DNA of 64,000 nt from Rhizobium sophorae (GTDB lineage Bacteria; Pseudomonadota; Alphaproteobacteria; Rhizobiales; Rhizobiaceae): NCBI RefSeq assembly GCF_013087515.1, contig NZ_JABFCN010000062.1, positions 1 to 64,000 of the forward strand, read 5' to 3'. Below, piece by piece: positions 25,974-35,859 of the stretch (position 1 is its first letter; each line of letters starts with the position of its first letter). A model generated the notes under the pieces. It was given only the letters and a program-made list of their open reading frames with translations, did no database searches and was not told the DNA's origin. The position numbers and the translations under genes are program-made.

Positions 25974-26222
25974 ATGGCGCGACGGAAAGGCGAATTGACC
26001 CCTGCGGCGATTGACCGAGGATGGCCGTTCCAGGTGGCGCTCCTAGCTGAGCTCTCTAAAGGCAAACTTGGCGAGGAACAGGCTCTCTACTGCAATCGGC
26101 TAATGCGCTGCAGCCGGGGTCACACAGTCTTTCACGAGGATCAGCATTACAACATACATTGCTTCGCCACGAAGGTCGGCGCCGAAGCCTTCATGGGCGA
26201 AGTTCGGGGGCGAATGGTTTGA
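25974..26222 (+). CDS. Conserved Rhizobiales-type small hypothetical protein
   Basis: 82 residues starting MARRKGELTPAAIDRGWPFQVAL, a type I recall as recurrent in Rhizobium/Bradyrhizobium annotations. Two Cys and three His (RCSRGHTVFHEDQHYNIHCFA) could bind metal. Divergent from the small-gene operon to its left. Function unknown. Confidence 0.65.
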   Translation: MARRKGELTPAAIDRGWPFQVALLAELSKGKLGEEQALYCNRLMRCSRGHTVFHEDQHYNIHCFATKVGAEAFMGEVRGRMV

Positions 26223-26823
26223 TCCTCGCGATCGAGGACGGGGCGCCGATTGGAATAAGTGGTTTAAGGGGAGGGCAGCCTCCAAGCTCGTCAGTTGTTC
26301 CCAGCGGTAGTGGCGCAGCACCTTTTTTGGTCATGTCACCCAAGTCGAGTGGCAAAGGCCTGATCCCTCGTCAGACCAGGCCCTCCCTTTGCCGCCTCGA
26401 GGAGCACGGCGGCGGGGTCATAGAAAATGTCGACCGTCCGGTCAACGGGAGAAAGCATTGTCAACCGCTCGAACCTTTCCCGGAACCGCCGTAGGTTTGC
26501 CAGATGGAAGGTCTGTTCAGCTACCAGATGACGTTCTCCGTCAATGGATTTGGATAGAAAAGCCCTTATCCCGATTGACGATGATTTCGGATTGGGTGAC
26601 GTACGCGCTCCGGACTTGGCTGCTTCGGCTACTTGGAGCGGGCGACCCTCAGGTCACTTGATGTTAAACCGCGCGTTTATCTCCTGCCTTCAGAGGATAA
26701 AGCTCACCAGAATTCTCCTTTGTCGAGGTCAGGAAAACGAGGTAGGGATGCGGCGCGGGCCTTGACGCAGAAGCGTGCGAGTAGGGTTCGTTGGTTCCTC
26801 GTCTCATTTGAAATGACCACATC
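26223..26823. other. 600-bp gene-free stretch with one hairpin
   Basis: No gene is convincing on either strand. A stem GGCAAAGG (26351-26358) pairs with CCTTTGCC (26386-26393), and inside it GCCTG pairs with CAGGC; this could be a terminator or a small RNA element. The rest may be decayed sequence at the edge of the accessory region. Confidence 0.4.
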
Positions 26824-28014
26824 ATGTCGGAATACAAACCTATCGGTTGGCCACATAACCGTGATGAAACAATGGAATGGCTGGTCAACGGCACCAGTCG
26901 CGAGCGCTTCATCGACGACATCTTCACGGAACTCTGCGAGCGTCTTCGAAGTGCCGGGACGCCTGTCGCTAGAGCTACATTGTTTCTGAACACCTACAAT
27001 CCGCAGTGGCAGGGAGCACGAATCCTATGGCGGATAGGCGATAGCAAGGCCGCGATCATCACCTTTGATTACGGGATCGAAGACACCGGCCGTTATCAAA
27101 ACAGTCCAATTCGGGAGTTGGACGAGGGTGCCGATGTTGTCCGCCGTCGAATTTCAGAGAGGCGCGGCCAGGCGCCGTGGTATCCGGTCTACGATGAACT
27201 TCTGGAGGAAGGTCTCACCGACTACCTCGCCTTGGGCGTGGAGCATACGCTCGGGAAAAGGCAATCTGTGACATTCGCCAGTGACGGAGCTGGCGGTTTC
27301 TCGGAGGCAGATATCCAGCTTCTCAAGGATATCTTGCCTGCGCTAGCCCTAGTGAGCGAGATCAGGCTCAAGAACCGGTTGGCTCGAACACTCTTGGAGA
27401 CTTATGTCGGCCCGCATGCCAGCGAACAGATCTTGGCTGGTGCGACCCGGCGAGGGAGCGGCACAACCGTTCGTGCTGCAGTCCTGATATGCGATCTGCG
27501 CGACTTCACGTCAATTTCTGACATGTGGCCGCGCGACGACGTCATCGAATTGCTAAACAGCTATTTCGACGCCGTATCGGACCCTATCGAGCAGAAGGGC
27601 GGCGAAATTCTTAAGTTCATGGGTGATGGCCTACTCGCTATTTTTCCTTTGAGCAATCCGCAGGCTTGTGAGTCCCTCTTGGCAGCCGTTACCGAGGCGC
27701 GAGCGAACATGTCAGCGATGAATGACCTCCACGTTCAAAAGGGCCATCCGGCGCTGCGGTATGGAATGGGGGTCCATGTTGGTGATGTCATGTACGGCAA
27801 TATTGAATCCCGAAAGAGGTTGGATTTCACCGTCATCGGACCCGCCGTGAACATCGCTTCGAGGCTGGAGAAGCTTACTAAGACCATCAAGAAGACGGTT
27901 CTGCTGTCCGCTGATTTCGTTGAGGCCGTGGGGAAGGACGCGCGGATGGAGGGGCTGGGATCATTTGAGCTTCGAGGTGTAACGAAGCCCATCGAGGTCT
28001 TCACGTTCGGCTGA
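26824..28014 (+). CDS. Class III adenylate/guanylate cyclase
   Basis: 396 residues. Residues 1-190 look like a GAF-type sensor. The catalytic domain follows: AAVLICDLRDFTSIS and FMGDGLLAIFP (metal-binding Asp residues), GVHVGDVMYGNI, and RLDFTVIGPAVNIASRLE, including the transition-state Asn region. It ends in the usual LRGVTKPIEVFTF. The product would be cAMP; substrate choice was not resolved from sequence. No membrane segment, so it is cytosolic. A cyclic-nucleotide-binding oxidoreductase is encoded at 36728, a possible but unproven responder. Confidence 0.88.
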   Translation: MSEYKPIGWPHNRDETMEWLVNGTSRERFIDDIFTELCERLRSAGTPVARATLFLNTYNPQWQGARILWRIGDSKAAIITFDYGIEDTGRYQNSPIRELDEGADVVRRRISERRGQAPWYPVYDELLEEGLTDYLALGVEHTLGKRQSVTFASDGAGGFSEADIQLLKDILPALALVSEIRLKNRLARTLLETYVGPHASEQILAGATRRGSGTTVRAAVLICDLRDFTSISDMWPRDDVIELLNSYFDAVSDPIEQKGGEILKFMGDGLLAIFPLSNPQACESLLAAVTEARANMSAMNDLHVQKGHPALRYGMGVHVGDVMYGNIESRKRLDFTVIGPAVNIASRLEKLTKTIKKTVLLSADFVEAVGKDARMEGLGSFELRGVTKPIEVFTFG

Positions 28015-28280
28015 TGGACTTCGGAACTCCAGGTTCGTAACCGGTGTTCCGTCCCACGTTGCCCCTCTCCGTTAAGATTGTCCGAGATCAGGGAAACCAC
28101 CTATCTAGGTTTATTGACGCTAGCTGAGAAGGCATTTGATTGCTGACCTGCTAGGTTGCCTTTGCGAAGTCCCGGAAACAATTATTTGGAACAGCTAGTG
28201 GCTTAGCGGCGAGCAAGGAAGCCTTGAAACACCAGCGGTAACAGCGGAATGTATGCGAATTGGCTTGGAGCGGGGATTGG

Positions 28281-29531
28281 ATGAATTTGAAAGCAGCGTC
28301 AGTAATTGCCGTTACCATAGGATCAGCAATCGCGGCATTTGGGGCTGTCGATGGGGTCATCGCTGCTCCTGAACAGATTGGCTGCTACGGCGACAATTGG
28401 GGTCCCACTCTCGCCATGCTTGAGCCGACGCCCGCCGGTCCGATGAAGTTGAAGACCTTGCGGTGCACGCCGATCCCCGAAGGTTGGCCGAGGATGGTCC
28501 CGCCTGCGCTGTCGCCAGACGGCGAGCTTGTTTACGCGTTCGGTTCCTGGAAAGGTTTGTGGCTCGGTGATGTGACGCGTGGTGGTCGCGCTCATACGGT
28601 GAATGAAAAACTTCCTGGAGACCTCTTCACACTGACGGCTCCCTTTACATGGCTGGATGACTCCTCGTCAGTTATCGGCGTGAAGCGTGAGACGACCGTG
28701 GCAGGCAGCGTCACGTATAGTTCTCTGCGGCCATATCTCTTTCGCGTGGATGGCTCACAGGCGAAGCTGCCCGAACTCACTCATCCAGGTGGCGCACTCG
28801 ATGAGCTTTACTGGATCGATGGTTCGGGGTTAGCACTCGCGGGCTTTGGGATGTACGAGCGTGACGACGAAAAGGAAGAAGAGCATAAGCAAACGCTTGC
28901 CTTCGTTGACGCTAATACGGGAGCGATTTTACAAGCCGTGGAAAAGGCAAACGTGCCAGGGCTAGCCGATCAAAGAAGCCTGGAAGCTGTTAAATCCAAG
29001 ATCGACCCATCCGGGAGGGCACACGTCCTCGTGAAATGGGGACCCAGCAAATGGTTGCTCTGGGTTCAAGGCCAATCACCGAAAATCGTTCCTTTGCCGC
29101 AGACTGCTCAGTGGTCGCCGTTCGTTCTTTCGAGCGATGCCTCGAGCGTCCTGATGATGGGCAATTTGAGCGCGACGGGTTGGGTGTGTGAACTATCAGA
29201 CCGTTGCCCCCAGCCCATACCACAATCGGGAATGATCGCTGAATTCCGGGACCTCCCAACCGGTCTCGTGAAATGGACGATTTCTGGCACTGCTTCGTAT
29301 TTTTCCCGGAGTCTGCATCCGGCCGTCAGCCCAGATGGCCGCTGGGGTTTGATATCGCTCCCGGACGAGCAAGGAGCCGCACTTGCATTGATTTCGATGA
29401 CATCTGGTAAAGTGATTCAGAAAGTGCGGCAGCCGGGTTGGGGGCCGATAGGCCTGTCATTCTCCGCTGACAGTAAGTCCGCATTCGTCACGGGTGGAAC
29501 GATTGTGGCTACATATGCCGTGGCCGAATAA
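28281..29531 (+). CDS. Secreted beta-propeller-like hypothetical protein
   Basis: About 416 residues from MNLKAASVIAV, chosen over a TTG seven codons earlier. A signal peptide runs to about residue 28 (AVDGVIAAPEQ). The body repeats propeller-like strands: PALSPDGELVYAFGSW, FVLSSDASSVLMMG, LHPAVSPDGRWGLIS, LSFSADSKSAFVTG. These resemble WD40/TolB-type blades. No enzyme motif is visible. Periplasmic location inferred. Stands alone, with the adenylate cyclase upstream on the same strand. Confidence 0.7.
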   Translation: MNLKAASVIAVTIGSAIAAFGAVDGVIAAPEQIGCYGDNWGPTLAMLEPTPAGPMKLKTLRCTPIPEGWPRMVPPALSPDGELVYAFGSWKGLWLGDVTRGGRAHTVNEKLPGDLFTLTAPFTWLDDSSSVIGVKRETTVAGSVTYSSLRPYLFRVDGSQAKLPELTHPGGALDELYWIDGSGLALAGFGMYERDDEKEEEHKQTLAFVDANTGAILQAVEKANVPGLADQRSLEAVKSKIDPSGRAHVLVKWGPSKWLLWVQGQSPKIVPLPQTAQWSPFVLSSDASSVLMMGNLSATGWVCELSDRCPQPIPQSGMIAEFRDLPTGLVKWTISGTASYFSRSLHPAVSPDGRWGLISLPDEQGAALALISMTSGKVIQKVRQPGWGPIGLSFSADSKSAFVTGGTIVATYAVAE

Positions 29532-29778
29532 GTGCCGTTTTCATCACCATAAAGCGAGAGTCGCGTGCTGGTTGAAAGTCGACCTCTCCGCCAGGTATTG
29601 CTGCGGTGGTGTTTTCTGACGCTAATGAATTCGTCGCTGATCTTTGACCTAAGTAAGGTTTCAGCACCGCAGCGCCAGCGCAAAATCTGGCGGGCCTGTA
29701 ACTCAATTCTGAGGTCTTGCCTTCTGGCGACATGATGCAATCTATCGGTCGGTAATCGAGTTCACGAGGGAAATGCCC

Positions 29779-30804
29779 ATGACCACTGCACGACAGATCG
29801 TCCTCGCCAGCCGACCTTCAGGGTCCCCAACCTCGAAGAACTTCCGGCTTGAAGACCGCGAGTTGCCCGAAGTGCAGGAAGGCGAAGTGGCACTTCGCGT
29901 GCTCTACCTCTCTTTAGATCCTTACATGCGCGGCCGCATGAGCGACGCGAAATCGTATGCCGCGCCAGTGGCGATCGACGGCGTCATGGAGGGAGAGACG
30001 GTGTGCGAAGTGACTCGCTCCAGACACCAGGACTTCAAACCTGGTGAAATCGTCCGTGCTCGGACTGGATGGTGCACGGACGCCGTTCTAAACGGGGAGT
30101 CCATACAGCATGTCGATACCCACGGAGCACCAGTGACCACGGCCATCGGTGTGCTCGGAATGCCGGGGTTCACGGCTTATAGCGGCATGAAAGTGATTGG
30201 GCAGCCCAAAAAGGGCGAGACGGTTGTTGTCGCCGCGGCCTCAGGGCCGGTAGGATCCTTGGTGGGGCAAATCGCGAAGTTAGCAGGTGCAAGGGCCGTC
30301 GGCATCGCGGGCGGCCAGGAGAAGTGTGCCTATGTGAGAAACGAGCTCGGCTTCGATGCAGTTGTCGATCATCGATCTAAGGGTTTTGCGTCCGATCTCG
30401 CAAACGCATGCCCAGACGGTATTGACGTCTATTTCGAAAACGTTGGAGGTCCGGTGTGGGACGCCGTTCTGCCGCTGATGAACCTTTATGGACGTGTCCC
30501 CGTTTGCGGGTTGATCGCTAACTACAACGGTGCGAGCTCATCAGACCATGACAAGCTGCCTGCCACGATGTCCGCCGTGCTGAGACGAAGCCTGCTGATG
30601 CGAGGCTTCATCAACACCGAGTTCGTCAAGGAACACTATACCGCCTTCCGGCAGGAAATCGGACCGCTTGTTGCGTCAGGGAAGATCAAGTACCGCGAAG
30701 ATATCGTTGACGGCTTGGAGAACGCGCCCGATGCATTCATCGGGATGCTTTCGGGCAAAAACTTTGGGAAGCTTCTCGTTCGAGTCTCTTCTGGCTCGCG
30801 ATAA
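29779..30804 (+). CDS. NADP-dependent oxidoreductase, CurA / leukotriene-B4-reductase type
   Basis: About 341 residues. The MDR superfamily pattern is clear: LYLSLDPYMRGRMSD near the N-terminus, GMPGFTAYSGM, then AASGPVGSLVGQIAKLAG as the NADP-binding Rossmann turn, and VYFENVGGPVWDAVLPLM. It lacks catalytic zinc ligands, as in CurA/YncB enzymes that reduce alpha,beta-unsaturated carbonyls. GAGGG lies eight bases before the second Met, taken as the start. Stand-alone gene. The 247 bp before it hold no gene I trust. Confidence 0.9.
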   Translation: MTTARQIVLASRPSGSPTSKNFRLEDRELPEVQEGEVALRVLYLSLDPYMRGRMSDAKSYAAPVAIDGVMEGETVCEVTRSRHQDFKPGEIVRARTGWCTDAVLNGESIQHVDTHGAPVTTAIGVLGMPGFTAYSGMKVIGQPKKGETVVVAAASGPVGSLVGQIAKLAGARAVGIAGGQEKCAYVRNELGFDAVVDHRSKGFASDLANACPDGIDVYFENVGGPVWDAVLPLMNLYGRVPVCGLIANYNGASSSDHDKLPATMSAVLRRSLLMRGFINTEFVKEHYTAFRQEIGPLVASGKIKYREDIVDGLENAPDAFIGMLSGKNFGKLLVRVSSGSR

Positions 30805-30834
30805 CCTATCTACATCCTAACATTGCGGTGCCTC

Positions 30835-31569
30835 TCAGCCGAAACCTTCGCCTGTTCCGATAAAGGTAACATCAATCGTGTTTGCGAAAGTCTTTGTACG
30901 CGAGCCATCCGCGCCTACTGAAAATAGGACGAGGGTAAACTTGCCGCTTCCTTCAATTTTGTCGGAAACGCTGAAGGCCCACTGAACCGTATTGTCGTTC
31001 TGTTCACCCTGGCCAAAATTGAAGCACGGTGCGGTGTCAGAAGTTGCGATAAGATCCTGCCGAAGCTTGTCGAGCGCGTCCGCGATTGGCGTTCCGCGAA
31101 ACTCCGGGGGCGCCGGTGGTGGGTTAATGATGCGCTGTTTCTTCGAGCTTTCGTCTTCGATCTCGGCATCGGCTGCCGCTGTTAACGGGAAAATTGAAAG
31201 CTTCGTGGTGATCGTATCGTTCAACACCCTAGATACGCCGACACTGCCGTCCAATGTTGCAAGGTTTACTGGGACCTGCAGTCCACCACTTCCGGACGTT
31301 GTTTGATCGACTTTAGCAGTGACCGTTATCGCTACTTTCGATACGATGAAATCCACCGCGCCAGCGCAAACTTTCCCGCTTCCCACTGCTGATTTGTCAT
31401 TTTGGTGTCGGTATATATAGGTCCCAATGTCATGTTTTATCTGCCGCACAAGGCTCTCGAATGCGACAGTCCGGCTTACATCTGCGGTGTTTGCACCTAG
31501 CCCGCAGCTCGACAACAATCCGGCGGGCACCGCTAACAGCACCCCCCTGCGGTTGATGAGAAGGTCCAT
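30835..31569 (-). CDS. Putative lipoprotein
   Basis: 244 residues with a signal peptide and lipobox GLLSSC (Cys at about 22). The mature part has long beta-rich stretches (FIVSKVAITVTAKVDQ) and a charged linker before PPPAPPEFRG. No known domain. Anchored to a membrane facing the periplasm by inference. It converges on the CurA gene with 30 bp between the stops. Confidence 0.7.
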   Translation of the reverse strand: MDLLINRRGVLLAVPAGLLSSCGLGANTADVSRTVAFESLVRQIKHDIGTYIYRHQNDKSAVGSGKVCAGAVDFIVSKVAITVTAKVDQTTSGSGGLQVPVNLATLDGSVGVSRVLNDTITTKLSIFPLTAAADAEIEDESSKKQRIINPPPAPPEFRGTPIADALDKLRQDLIATSDTAPCFNFGQGEQNDNTVQWAFSVSDKIEGSGKFTLVLFSVGADGSRTKTFANTIDVTFIGTGEGFG

Positions 31570-31649
31570 GAAAACGTCCCCCGACGAAGTTCAGTGAATT
31601 TCAACCCGAGGGCGAGTATGGTCACAACCTGGTGCACCTGTCGAGTCTC

Positions 31650-32636
31650 TCAGCGGTTCACGTCGACTAGCGTACGGCCGCGAACCTTGCCTTGAAGCAT
31701 GTTTTCGGCAACGCCCCTGACTTCATCAAGCCCGACCTCGCTCACCATGGAGCCGAGTTTCCTAAGATCCAGATCGGTCGCCAAGCGTTTCCACGCTACC
31801 TCACGTAGAGACTGTGGCGCATTGACGGAATCGATCCCACAAAGAGTGATACCCCGCAAAATAAAGGGCAATATCGAAGCTGGAAGCTCCATTCCGCCTA
31901 CAAAGCCGCAGGTTGTCACGGCACCGCGGTACCTGGTCTGGCTCAAGATATTTACAAGGGTCTTGCCACCGACCGCATCGACAGCGCCCGCCCAACGATC
32001 GGCCCCCAGTGGCGGACCGTCCTCCGAGAGCAGGGCTCGATCCATAACTTCGGAAGCACCGAGCGACTTCAGGTAGTCAGCCTCAACGGACTTGCCACTC
32101 GAAGCAGTCACCCGATAGCCCAACTCGGCCAGGATGGCGATCGAAACAGAACCGACGCCACCGGACGCGCCAGTCACAAGGATGTCTCCACGCTCGGGAT
32201 TGATCCCGCTATGTTCGAGCACAAGTACGCTCAACATGGCCGTAAAGCCTGCGGTTCCGATTGCCATGGCATCGCGCGTGCTGATCGACCCTGGCAGTTT
32301 TACCAGCCAATCGCCCTTGACGCTTGCTTGCTGCGCATAGCCTCCGTGATGATCTTGGCTGAGCCCCCATCCAGTCGCGACAACCTTGTCCCCAACTTTG
32401 AAACGGCCGTCGCGCGAGCTTGCGACAGTGCCAGCAAAATCGATGCCCGGGACTAGTGGAAAGGACTTGATGATCCGAGGGGTCAGGATAGCGACCGCGT
32501 CCTTGTAGTTCACATTCGACCACTCAACCGCAACCTTCACGTCCCCATCGTTAAGTATCCGATCATCCAAGACTTCGACCGAGGTCGTGACGGCGCCGTC
32601 GGTAGCACGATTAGCAAGGATAGCCCGAAATGTCAT
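31650..32636 (-). CDS. AcuI/YhdH-type quinone/acrylyl-CoA oxidoreductase
   Basis: 328 residues from MTFRAILANRA, preceded by AAGGAA; an upstream extension is rejected. MDR fold: VEWSNVNYKDAVAI, PLVPGIDFAGTV, VVATGWGLSQDHHGGYAQ, then TGASGGVGSVSIAILAELGY for NADP binding. AcuI enzymes reduce acryloyl-CoA; YhdH acts on similar enones. It is divergent from an HxlR regulator with a short palindrome between them, so electrophile-induced control by HxlR is likely. Confidence 0.9.
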   Translation of the reverse strand: MTFRAILANRATDGAVTTSVEVLDDRILNDGDVKVAVEWSNVNYKDAVAILTPRIIKSFPLVPGIDFAGTVASSRDGRFKVGDKVVATGWGLSQDHHGGYAQQASVKGDWLVKLPGSISTRDAMAIGTAGFTAMLSVLVLEHSGINPERGDILVTGASGGVGSVSIAILAELGYRVTASSGKSVEADYLKSLGASEVMDRALLSEDGPPLGADRWAGAVDAVGGKTLVNILSQTRYRGAVTTCGFVGGMELPASILPFILRGITLCGIDSVNAPQSLREVAWKRLATDLDLRKLGSMVSEVGLDEVRGVAENMLQGKVRGRTLVDVNR

Positions 32637-32716
32637 GGTACGTTCCTTTCGATTGATAATTGCCATGACTTTTAGGGGCTTGCGGCGATCATTGAAAGAA
32701 CCCACAATTATAGCTC

Positions 32717-32738
32717 ATACTACCATTTTTGTAAGTAT
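32717..32738. promoter_or_regulatory. Palindrome between acuI-like and hxlR-like genes
   Basis: ATACT at 32717-32721 and AGTAT at 32734-32738, with AT-rich DNA between, lie in the divergent promoter. HxlR dimers bind such spaced palindromes, so this is the likely operator for both genes. Confidence 0.45.
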
Positions 32739-32755
32739 CGCCCACGGAGGATCTT

Positions 32756-33121
32756 GTGAGACCTAAACGCCTAAATCCGAAGAGCGACTGTGCGGTCGAG
32801 TTGACGCTGTCTGTCATCGGCGGTGTATGGAAGCCTCTGATCCTCTTCAATCTTCTGATGGGAAAGAAGCGGTTTATGGAACTCACGAGGCTCATCCCGA
32901 GCGCGACTCAACGCATGCTCACACTTCAACTGCGTGAGCTTGAAGAGGATGGATTGGTGACACGCCACGTTTTCCCGGTTGTTCCCCCGCGCGTAGAGTA
33001 CGAGGTGACCGATTTGGCGCGAACTCTAGCGCCCGTAATGTTGAGCCTGCGGGACTGGGGTGAGCGTTACCGGCTTGAGCAGCAAAAGCTGCCCCCGCTC
33101 GAACCTCACTGTCAGGCCTGA
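32756..33121 (+). CDS. HxlR family transcriptional regulator
   Basis: 121 residues from a GTG start with CGGAGG upstream. Typical HxlR layout: SDCAVELTLSVIGGVWKPLIL with the sensor Cys near the N-terminus, FMELTRLIPSATQRMLTLQLRELEEDGLVTR as the winged helix, and EYEVTDLARTLAPVM. Family members sense formaldehyde, quinones or other electrophiles through that Cys. The divergent AcuI-like reductase is its probable target. Confidence 0.9.
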   Translation: MRPKRLNPKSDCAVELTLSVIGGVWKPLILFNLLMGKKRFMELTRLIPSATQRMLTLQLRELEEDGLVTRHVFPVVPPRVEYEVTDLARTLAPVMLSLRDWGERYRLEQQKLPPLEPHCQA

Positions 33122-33145
33122 AAACAGGTTTCCAGATCAGCATTC

Positions 33146-33517
33146 TTATAACAGCAGCGCGGATTCCACATGGGCTAGGAGAGCCTTCACGTCGACGGGC
33201 TTGCCGAGGAATGCAAATGCTCCGCCTTCCATCGCCTGGGCTTTAGTACGTCCGTCAAGATACGATGTGACGAAAATGATCGGCGGCCGCTTTTGATCCG
33301 TGCTCAGGATTTTTTGCAAATCCAGGCCGCTCAAGCCGCCGGGCATGTCGACATCTAGGAGCATACAATCAACATTCTCGCGATCAGGCGCCGCAAGATA
33401 GTCTTCGGCTGACGAAAATAAACGGCTCTCGTATCCACAGGACACCATGAGGTCGTCGAGTGCCTCGCGGATGGCAAGATCGTCGTCAACGACTGCGATA
33501 GTCTTGGAAATGGGCAA
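33146..33517 (-). CDS. Single-domain response regulator
   Basis: 123 residues, a receiver domain only. Acid pocket in VVDDD, phospho-acceptor Asp in MLLDVDMPG, Thr-Ser in FVTSYLD and Lys in FLGKPVD. It has no output domain, so it would act through protein contact or as a phosphate sink. Third in a kinase / FixJ-like / receiver row on the minus strand, 79 bp downstream of the FixJ-type regulator. Confidence 0.9.
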   Translation of the reverse strand: MPISKTIAVVDDDLAIREALDDLMVSCGYESRLFSSAEDYLAAPDRENVDCMLLDVDMPGGLSGLDLQKILSTDQKRPPIIFVTSYLDGRTKAQAMEGGAFAFLGKPVDVKALLAHVESALLL

Positions 33518-33596
33518 TTTCGGAAGCCTGAATGTGAAAGTTGGACACGAATTGAGTTATGCGCTCTCGCCGAGCGCTTCGATACCACACCTGGGT

Positions 33597-34226
33597 CTAG
33601 GTTCCGGTGATTTGGTGCATCTTTTTGAGGAGATCTGCGAGCGTTCGGACCTGCATCTTCCTCATAACGCTACCGCGATGCAGTTTCACCGTCACCTCAC
33701 TGATGCCCAGCTGGTATGCGATTTGTTTGTTCATCAATCCCTTGTTCACTGCTGTTAAAACCTCGCGTTCTCGCGGTGTCAGACTTTCCAACAGCCGCCG
33801 GACATCCTGGGTGGCGGCGACGGCTTCTCGAGCCGCCGCATCCCTCGCCAATGCGACGGTCACCGCGTCAAGGACGTCCTGGTCGCGGAATGGCTTGGTG
33901 AGAAAGTCTACTGCTCCGTCCTTCATTGCCTGGATGCCCATCGGAATATCGCCGTACCCGGTGAGGAAAATCACGGGTAGCTTGCTACCAATGCGATTGA
34001 GTTCGCGATAAAAATCCAGCCCGCTCACCCCAGGAAGTCGGACATCAAGCAGGATGCAGCCAGGCGCTGCGATGTCTGCCCCCTCAAGGAATTCCTTAGA
34101 AGATCCAAAGCTTCGGGCAGGGATGCCGACGGATAGAAACAGATCGCTCAAAGATTCACGTATCGAGTGGTCGTCATCCAACAAATAGACCGTCGGTGCG
34201 ACCGGCTCATGCGTATTGCGGTTCAT
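33597..34226 (-). CDS. FixJ-type LuxR response regulator
   Basis: 209 residues. Receiver: YLLDDDHSIRES, CILLDVRLPGVSG (phospho-Asp), FLTGYGDIPM, FLTKPFRDQ. LuxR-type helix-turn-helix at the C-terminus: LTPREREVLTAVNKGLMNKQIAYQLGISEVTVKLH. Its start overlaps the kinase stop by about 20 bases, so the two form a pair. It is a close relative of the regulator at 48024, which serves the other kinase. Confidence 0.92.
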   Translation of the reverse strand: MNRNTHEPVAPTVYLLDDDHSIRESLSDLFLSVGIPARSFGSSKEFLEGADIAAPGCILLDVRLPGVSGLDFYRELNRIGSKLPVIFLTGYGDIPMGIQAMKDGAVDFLTKPFRDQDVLDAVTVALARDAAAREAVAATQDVRRLLESLTPREREVLTAVNKGLMNKQIAYQLGISEVTVKLHRGSVMRKMQVRTLADLLKKMHQITGT

Positions 34227-35859
34227 GCTTTTTAGCTCCGACCAGTGGAAGAGAAAGTTCGAACACCGCGCCGCCCGAAGCGTTGTTTCGAGCGGTCAAT
34301 CTTCCGCCTATCGCCTCTACGAAGCTCTTACAGACAGACAAGCCAATTCCCATCCCCGTCTCTTTGGTGGTGAAGAAAGGTGCGAAGAGCTTATCAACGG
34401 CGTCTTCCGCGATGCCGGGACCATTGTCGGCAACTGAGATCACGACCTGATCGCCATCCCCGGGGCGGACCTCGATATTCACCTGCGGGTTCGCCTGCTG
34501 GGAGTTGGCAAGAGCCTGGATTGCATTCGTTACGAGGTTGATCAGAACCTGCTGGAGCTCGATCCGCATGGCGATGACCTGCGGGACGGACTTGGAAGAG
34601 ATGATCTTGTGCTTCACCCGATGTCCGTCAAACTCTGCTTCCATGATCGCGCACGTCTCTTCGACTAGATGCACGAGGTCCACGCTCGTTGGTTCGCTCT
34701 GTGTCTGTTCGATCCTGCTCCGTGTTTGCTTGATGATCTCGCTTGCTCGCTCGCCATCTCGAACAATCCGGTCCGTTGCCCGCTTAGCGGCTGCAAGATC
34801 GGGTGGATCGCGGTCCAGCCATCTGACCAGCGTTTGTGCACTCACAATGATCGCGCCAAGCGGCTGGTTAAGCTCGTGGGCCAACGATGTCGAGAGAGCG
34901 CCGATCGCGGCTGTTCTCGACGATGCCGCAAGTTCTGCTCGCGCATCCTGCAACGCCTTTTGAGCAAGCTCACGCTGTGTGATGTCTACCATGCCCGTGA
35001 CCACGCGGTTGAACGCGGTGGCATCCTCCGGAAAGCTGACCGTTAGAAGAACAAGCTTCTTTTCGCCATCGTCACCGACCACAGTCACGCTGTCGGAAAA
35101 TGAGCGGCGCCCCTGGAACATTGCTTCCAGCAGGTCAAGAAAGGTTTCATCGCCGGGCGGCAGGATCCGTCGCAGCGATCCCGGCGTTTGATCAATTGCA
35201 TTTCGACCCAATAGTTCGACCGCCGCCTCGTTCGCCGCCACGGTACGAACCGCGGCGACGCATCTATCGACGATTTCTGGCTGTTGTCGCGCATATTCTC
35301 GAATGTCGTCGACCCCCTGAGCCTTCAGCGAGAGCAAAATCTCTCGAACAGAGGAGTAGTCGCGTTCCCAGAGTGCAACTTTCGTGCGGTCAAAGATAGC
35401 TCGATATCTACTCTCGCTCTCGCGAAGTGCGGCGTTAGTGGCGATTAGCTCGGACCGTGACGCTTCATTTCGCATCAGCAGAGACGTCGTGATGACTAGT
35501 GCGGCCAGAGCGACGCTGAGCCGAAGCAACGATTGCAGGTCGATAAGCGCGTCGCTGTGAGCGTAGACGTAGGACGCGGCAGCAAGCACGACCGCCACCA
35601 CGCACCCGGTCACATGGCCACGGGCAGTTAGGATATCCCCAAGTAGAAGGAGAGCGATTACATAGAGGACCGCGATTGCGCCTTCAATCTTGGTGAATGT
35701 GTCGATGTAAAAGATGGTCCCAGCAAGAACCAGCGCCACAGCAGCAAGGACGGTGCCGTACCCGTTGTCCGTTCGACCATTGAAAAAGTGTGTTGATGTC
35801 ATCCCGATCGCAAAGCCCCCAATCCGCAAGAATCGTACCACTCTCAACGGCGATGTCAC
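34207..35859 (-). CDS. Membrane sensor histidine kinase with PAS domain
   Basis: Up to 550 residues; GTG at 35859 or ATG at 35802 as start. The N-terminus has several hydrophobic segments (AAVALVLAGTIFYI, VLYVIALLLLGDI, VVAVVLAAASYVYA, ALAALVITTSLLM). A PAS domain (RYRAIFDRTKVAL) is followed by DITQRELAQKAL. H-box LAHELNQPLGAI (His about 327), N-box NLVTNAIQAL, G-box VADNGPGIAEDAV, and TTKETGMGIGLSVCKSFVE. The cytosolic half parallels that of the MFS-kinase fusion at 48898. Signal unknown; partner is the regulator at 33597. Confidence 0.9.
   Translation of the reverse strand: MTSPLRVVRFLRIGGFAIGMTSTHFFNGRTDNGYGTVLAAVALVLAGTIFYIDTFTKIEGAIAVLYVIALLLLGDILTARGHVTGCVVAVVLAAASYVYAHSDALIDLQSLLRLSVALAALVITTSLLMRNEASRSELIATNAALRESESRYRAIFDRTKVALWERDYSSVREILLSLKAQGVDDIREYARQQPEIVDRCVAAVRTVAANEAAVELLGRNAIDQTPGSLRRILPPGDETFLDLLEAMFQGRRSFSDSVTVVGDDGEKKLVLLTVSFPEDATAFNRVVTGMVDITQRELAQKALQDARAELAASSRTAAIGALSTSLAHELNQPLGAIIVSAQTLVRWLDRDPPDLAAAKRATDRIVRDGERASEIIKQTRSRIEQTQSEPTSVDLVHLVEETCAIMEAEFDGHRVKHKIISSKSVPQVIAMRIELQQVLINLVTNAIQALANSQQANPQVNIEVRPGDGDQVVISVADNGPGIAEDAVDKLFAPFFTTKETGMGIGLSVCKSFVEAIGGRLTARNNASGGAVFELSLPLVGAKKHEPQYA

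Noticed and set aside
26389..26765. Several plus-strand open frames in the 26.2-26.8 kb gap
   Set aside because: They overlap each other, lack conserved-looking blocks and have no ribosome sites.
29509..29733. Minus-strand 74-codon frame before the CurA-like gene
   Set aside because: No neighbour context or clear start site; composition could be real but not enough to call a gene.
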